NCBI GenBank assembly: GCA_945905765.1
Contig: CAMDPZ010000021.1
Span: 1 to 35,747 of the forward strand
DNA: 35,747 bases
Origin: Nitrospira lenta
GTDB lineage: Bacteria; Nitrospirota; Nitrospiria; Nitrospirales; Nitrospiraceae
Direction: 5' to 3'
The notes below the pieces were generated by a model. The model searched no databases, was not told the DNA's origin, and saw only the letters and a program-made list of their open reading frames with translations. Below, one piece after another: positions 32,642 through 35,747 of the stretch; within the stretch, counting starts at the first letter, position 1; every line of letters starts with the position of its first letter. The position numbers and the translations under genes were made by a program.

Positions 32642-33004
32642 TTCCGGGCAGGCAGCGGGTTCTTCCGGCGCGTCACATTCATCGGCAGTGAGAGGGAACA
32701 GTTGTTCGCATTGCCGGCAGGGGCGAATTTCGAAGTAGGCGATTCCCTTGTCGTCGATGTCGGTCGGTAAGAGCAGTTCCAGCGGGTCATAGCCGATTGC
32801 GCCGCCATCTGAGAACTTGACGAGTGCCAGGCGATCGTTAAAGACCTCGAAGATCCCTTCCTGACCTTTTCTCGCCAAGACATGTCCCAGGACGAAGACC
32901 GGTTGTCCTTTTCGTTTCGTGCGGAGGTCTCGTAGGGTATGCTGGCTGTCCGTGGCGCAGGAGAATTGGCCGGTAGAGCTCGTTCCGAAGATGGGTGTCA
33001 GCAT
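32621..33004 (-). CDS. Unknown protein with C-terminal zinc-ribbon-like cysteines
   Basis: A 127-residue protein not recognised. The middle GQPVFVLGHVLARKGQEGIFEVFNDRLALVKFSDGG looks like a small beta-barrel. The C-terminal part has two CxxC pairs, CRQC and CPEC, separated by about 23 residues (with one further cysteine between them), a spacing compatible with a zinc ribbon. No signal peptide. The final codons and stop come from a dispersed repeat. A nucleic-acid or protein-binding role is possible but not shown. It diverges from the ArsC-like gene. Confidence 0.7.
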   Translation of the reverse strand: MLTPIFGTSSTGQFSCATDSQHTLRDLRTKRKGQPVFVLGHVLARKGQEGIFEVFNDRLALVKFSDGGAIGYDPLELLLPTDIDDKGIAYFEIRPCRQCEQLFPLTADECDAPEEPAACPECRSSKF

Positions 33005-33035
33005 AAATGGGCGTTCATGTGAATAGATTGAGGAT

Positions 33036-33065
33036 GATGTATCACAGGGGTAAAAATGGCGTCAA
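33036..33065 (-). promoter_or_regulatory. Possible promoter of the zinc-ribbon-like gene
   Basis: On the minus strand TTGACG (33065-33060) and TACATC (33041-33036) are 18 bp apart, 31 bp upstream of the ATG at 33004. Confidence 0.4.
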
Positions 33066-33097
33066 GGTAAGCAGGACGCTGAGACAAGGAGTGTAGC

Positions 33098-33448
33098 ATG
33101 GCCGAGGTAACGATTTATCAAAAACCGACCTGTAGCACCTGCCGTCAGGCGGTGCAGTTGTTAAAGGAAAGCGGCCAACCCTTCACGGCCGTCAACTACT
33201 ACGAGCAGCCCTTCACCAAGGCTCAGCTCAAGGGCCTCTTGAAGAAGGCGGGATTGGCGCCGAAAGACATTCTTCGCACCAAAGAAGAGATCTATAAGGA
33301 GCTCGGGTTAGCCAAAAAGACCCTCTCGGATGATGAATGGCTCGATCTGATGATCGCCCACCCAGACCTCATTCAACGTCCGATTGTCGCAAAGGGCGAA
33401 CAGGTGATCCTGGCCAGACCGGCTGAATCGGTCAAAGAATTACTGTAA
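33098..33448 (+). CDS. ArsC/Spx-family thioredoxin-fold protein
   Basis: A 116-residue protein with VTIYQKPTCSTCRQAVQLLKE at the N-terminus, i.e. a CxxC at 12-15, and the family's late RPIVAKGEQVILARP. The ArsC/Spx superfamily includes glutaredoxin-coupled arsenate reductases and the RNA-polymerase-binding regulator Spx. ArsC proper has a lone cysteine, whereas Spx-like members have CxxC as here, yet no other Spx feature can be confirmed. No ars genes are nearby. AAGGAG lies before the ATG. It converges with rnd, leaving 7 bp between stops. Confidence 0.88.
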   Translation: MAEVTIYQKPTCSTCRQAVQLLKESGQPFTAVNYYEQPFTKAQLKGLLKKAGLAPKDILRTKEEIYKELGLAKKTLSDDEWLDLMIAHPDLIQRPIVAKGEQVILARPAESVKELL

Positions 33449-33455
33449 CTACGCG

Positions 33456-34670
33456 TCAGTTCGCAGTCTTGGAGAGATCCTCCTGCGCCATCTTGAGGGC
33501 GCCGGAGGTTCGGTCGACCGTAATGGTGACCGCTCCATCCAAGACTTTGAGCAACAGATCTCCTGCCAGTTGCCGTCGCCAGCCCCGGAGGATGGGCACA
33601 TCGAGGGTGGCCCGATTCTGCTTCGCTTCCACGAGCGTTTGGAGGTCGGAGCTGGTGGCGAGCATGGTGGGGGCAATCCCCTCCTCTGCGGCGCGGGCCT
33701 TCAGCACGGCTTGCAAGAGCTCGACGATGCCGGTGGATTCAGGATCCGGATTCCGTTCGCGAGGGACTTCCGGCCAGGAGGTCGGCGGGAGCGCCAAGGC
33801 CGAGGTGATGGTGCCTAACAGTTGCTCTCCATGGCGATCCACCTCCGAAGAATGAACGCCGCGAAGTCCACGGAGCTCGCTGACCGATTTGGGCGGATGG
33901 CGCGCGAGTTGGAGAAGCACCTCGTCCCGCATGACCCGCCCGCGCGGCACGTTTCGCCTTCTGGCTTCCGCCTCTCGCCAGGCAGCCAATTCACGAAGCA
34001 CCGCCGCCCCTTTAGGCTTGAGCGTATCCCACCCGCGAATACGCTGATAGCGTTCTTGCGGTTCCCGACTTTTCTCTCCCACCGCTGTTTCCAGCCGCGC
34101 AAATTCCTCTCCGACCCATTCCAGCCGACCGAGCGAGCTCAGACGGTCCTGTAAATGCGTATGGATCGAGAGGAGAAACTCGACATCCTCCAAGGCGTAG
34201 GCAATCTGGTCATCCGAGAGGGGTCGCGCACTCCAGTTGGTAAAGGTATGGGCCTTGGCCAACTTTGTGCCATGGAGTCGTTGGACCAGGTTCGCATAGG
34301 CCACCTGAGCTCCGTACCCGACCATCGCTGCGGCGATCTGTGTGTCGAAAAATGGCTTCGGGATCTGCCCCGCATGGGTGGCAAAGAGATCGAGGTCTTG
34401 CCGCCCCGCATGGACGATCTTTTCAATCTTGGTATCGCAGATGAGCTCCCAAAAGGCGTCGAGCGATCCCTTGGCCTGGACGGCGGGAAAGTCGATGACG
34501 GCAGCGGTCGTGGCGGTGGCGACTTGGATCAGTTCGAGTCGCGGGACGAAGGTGTCTTCCCCGACGAATTCCGTATCCAGGGCCAGCCGAGAGCTTTGCT
34601 TCAGCGTCAGGCACAGGGTTTCAAGGGCAGACTGGTCGGTTACATACAGCATCGGTGGTTTGGGTGTCAC
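33456..34670 (-). CDS. rnd: Ribonuclease D
   Basis: A 404-residue 3'-5' exoribonuclease for tRNA 3'-end maturation, from GTG 34670 (398 residues from ATG 34652). The DEDDy active site is visible as DTEFVGEDTF (Exo I), HAGRQDLDLF (Exo II) and YALEDVEFL (Exo III with Y and D). An HRDC domain follows at about 220-290 (LKPKGAAVLRELAAWREAEARRRN). The C-terminal 100 residues are longer than in E. coli and probably form a second HRDC-like domain. It begins 7 bp after the J-domain gene, with which it is probably co-transcribed. Confidence 0.94.
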   Translation of the reverse strand: MTPKPPMLYVTDQSALETLCLTLKQSSRLALDTEFVGEDTFVPRLELIQVATATTAAVIDFPAVQAKGSLDAFWELICDTKIEKIVHAGRQDLDLFATHAGQIPKPFFDTQIAAAMVGYGAQVAYANLVQRLHGTKLAKAHTFTNWSARPLSDDQIAYALEDVEFLLSIHTHLQDRLSSLGRLEWVGEEFARLETAVGEKSREPQERYQRIRGWDTLKPKGAAVLRELAAWREAEARRRNVPRGRVMRDEVLLQLARHPPKSVSELRGLRGVHSSEVDRHGEQLLGTITSALALPPTSWPEVPRERNPDPESTGIVELLQAVLKARAAEEGIAPTMLATSSDLQTLVEAKQNRATLDVPILRGWRRQLAGDLLLKVLDGAVTITVDRTSGALKMAQEDLSKTAN

Positions 34671-34677
34671 AGGTCTC

Positions 34678-35310
34678 TCATTCGGTTGGATTGTAAGTAT
34701 GGTCAGGGGATCGCGGAGGCTCCACATTGCTGAGGCTCAAGTATTCTTTCAAAAACTGATAAGCCTCCAGCATGCGGCGTAATTCCGGCTCGGCGCTACG
34801 GTCTCCGTTATTCGAGTCGGGATGGAGTTGCTTGGCCTTCTGGCGGAACGATGCGGTGACTTCGGCGAGCGAACTGCCGAATTCCACGCCCATGGCCGCA
34901 TAGGCGTCCATGGCATTGTTGATGCCGCTCATTCCTTGCGAAAGGTCGCCGCCGCCCCCGCTTGCAGCTTTCAACATATCGGCCAGGCTGACTTTCTTGC
35001 GCCGGCGACGGGGTCGCTCCCGAATCTCGCTATCGAAGTCGTCCCAGCGGTCTTCGACGAACTCCAGGCGGGATTCCAGCCGCATGGCGCCGGAGAGATC
35101 GCGGATCTCCGCCAGCTCATCTTCGATCTGGATCAGAGACTTGATGATTTCCTCCAGCCCCTCTTCGACGCGGAAGAAACTGTCGACCCGCTCCTGCATC
35201 ATCGTATCGACGGCGAGCTCCAGACTTTCCTCAGCCTTCGGGCGCAAGGAATCGATCCGTCGTCTCATGCCGTTTTGAAACTTGATGTATTTGCTTTGCG
35301 AAAACGCCAT
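34678..35310 (-). CDS. Protein with C-terminal J domain
   Basis: A 210-residue protein from ATG 35310. A long helical N-terminal region, with coiled-coil-like stretches AEESLELAVDTMMQERVDSFFRVEEGLEEIIKSLIQIEDELAEIRDL (shown only to mark its extent, residues about 25-71), is followed by a basic patch RPRRRRKK at about 104-111. The C-terminal J domain has FRQKAKQLHPDSNNGD with the HPD motif that stimulates DnaK ATPase. This is a J-domain co-chaperone with an unusual architecture, the J domain being at the end. A GGGAGA site lies about 12 bp before the ATG, rather far. Client and partner are unknown. Confidence 0.82.
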   Translation of the reverse strand: MAFSQSKYIKFQNGMRRRIDSLRPKAEESLELAVDTMMQERVDSFFRVEEGLEEIIKSLIQIEDELAEIRDLSGAMRLESRLEFVEDRWDDFDSEIRERPRRRRKKVSLADMLKAASGGGGDLSQGMSGINNAMDAYAAMGVEFGSSLAEVTASFRQKAKQLHPDSNNGDRSAEPELRRMLEAYQFLKEYLSLSNVEPPRSPDHTYNPTE

Positions 35311-35414
35311 ATGAACCAGCTTTTCTCCCGGAGGCGCATTGTAGCACAGCCTGGTCGCAGGCCTGAAGGGCGGTGGGCTCTGCCGGCATTCCATCAAGAA
35401 AGCGAAATAGGCGG

Positions 35415-35443
35415 TTGACAATAGGGCCTGTTTTCGATACCGT
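35415..35443 (+). promoter_or_regulatory. Sigma-70-like promoter of the Lys/Glu-rich secreted peptide
   Basis: TTGACA (35415-35420, exact consensus) and TACCGT (35438-35443) are 17 bp apart. They lie about 70 bp upstream of the gene at 35511. Confidence 0.55.
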
Positions 35444-35510
35444 AGCGCCCGTTTGCCCTATGTGAAGGGCAGGCAATATTCACACTAACATTTAAAGGGG
35501 GTGACATATT

Positions 35511-35738
35511 ATGAAGAGCATCTTGATGGCAATCATGGCAGTGGCAGTGGCAGTGACGTTCAGCGCTCCTTCCTTCGCTGAAGAGAAGAAGGCGGAGAAG
35601 AAGGACGAGAAGAAGGGCGGCCACGTCCTCGTGTACGGCGAAGAGAAGAAAGAGAAGAAGGACGAGAAGAAGGGCGGCCACGCTGACACGTTCGGCGATA
35701 AGAAGGACGAGAAGAAGAAGGACGAGAAGGGCAAGTAA
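35511..35738 (+). CDS. Small Lys/Glu-rich secreted peptide with internal repeats
   Basis: A 75-residue protein with a clear signal peptide (MKSILMAIMAVAVAVTFSAPSFA, cleaved before EEKK) leaving a mature part of about 52 residues. GGGGGTGA precedes the ATG at good spacing. The mature part repeats a unit of about 19 residues: EEKKAEKKDEKKGGHVLVYG, EEKKEKKDEKKGGHADTFG, then DKKDEKKKDEKGK. It has no cysteines. Each unit carries one histidine after GG. The DNA repeats too (GAAGAGAAGAAG and GACGAGAAGAAGGGCGGCCA). Function unknown: periplasmic or surface-bound charged peptide is as far as the sequence goes. Confidence 0.78.
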   Translation: MKSILMAIMAVAVAVTFSAPSFAEEKKAEKKDEKKGGHVLVYGEEKKEKKDEKKGGHADTFGDKKDEKKKDEKGK

Positions 35739-35747
35739 TCACGACAC

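Overview
The window looks like a chromosomal segment of a GC-rich, Gram-negative bacterium, most likely a Nitrospira-type member of the Nitrospirota. This is inference from gene content and style: an atypical RNA polymerase omega, citrate synthase and fumarase beside an adrenodoxin-type ferredoxin-NADP reductase, and families of dispersed non-coding repeats between genes. No rRNA, tRNA, insertion sequence or CRISPR array was recognised.

Layout. (1) Positions 1-2490 are an accessory island with three different toxin-antitoxin modules, all on the minus strand: a HigB-like toxin with a truncated XRE antitoxin, a ParE/RelE-type toxin with a small addiction-module antitoxin, and a HEPN/MNT pair. 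They are separated by arrays of a 9-bp repeat (consensus AGACCAGAT). A 100-bp duplication carries the MNT promoter and the first codons of the MNT gene to a position just upstream of the second module. (2) Positions 2492-5383 form a compact minus-strand operon: Mrp-type Fe-S carrier ATPase, Rieske protein, two unknown proteins, lipoyl synthase. (3) Positions 5563-9545 hold a delta-9 type fatty acid desaturase diverging from a bifunctional proline dehydrogenase/P5C dehydrogenase. (4) Positions 9402-12260 hold a possible lipoprotein whose 3' end runs 144 bp antisense into putA, an SDR oxidoreductase whose start codon lies inside a 9-bp array, and bioD. (5) Positions 12211-23404 are a long minus-strand housekeeping run read tsaD, hflX, nth, yicC, gmk, rpoZ, coaBC, a TPR gene, aroQ, efp, accB, accC, thiE, with many 4-bp overlaps. 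(6) clpC and nadK diverge at about 26 kb, each with a clear sigma-70 promoter. (7) Positions 27112-32030 carry a ferredoxin-NADP reductase, fumC, hsp20 and citrate synthase. (8) Positions 32170-35738 carry small secreted or unknown proteins, an ArsC/Spx-like protein, RNase D, a J-domain protein and a tiny Lys/Glu-rich secreted peptide.

Functionally most of the window is core metabolism: lipoate, biotin/malonyl-CoA supply, thiamine, CoA, TCA-type carbon flow and redox, translation and proteostasis. The least explained material is the toxin-antitoxin/repeat island, the two unknown genes in the Mrp-LipA operon, the repeat families that reach into coding ends, and the Lys/Glu-rich secreted peptide.
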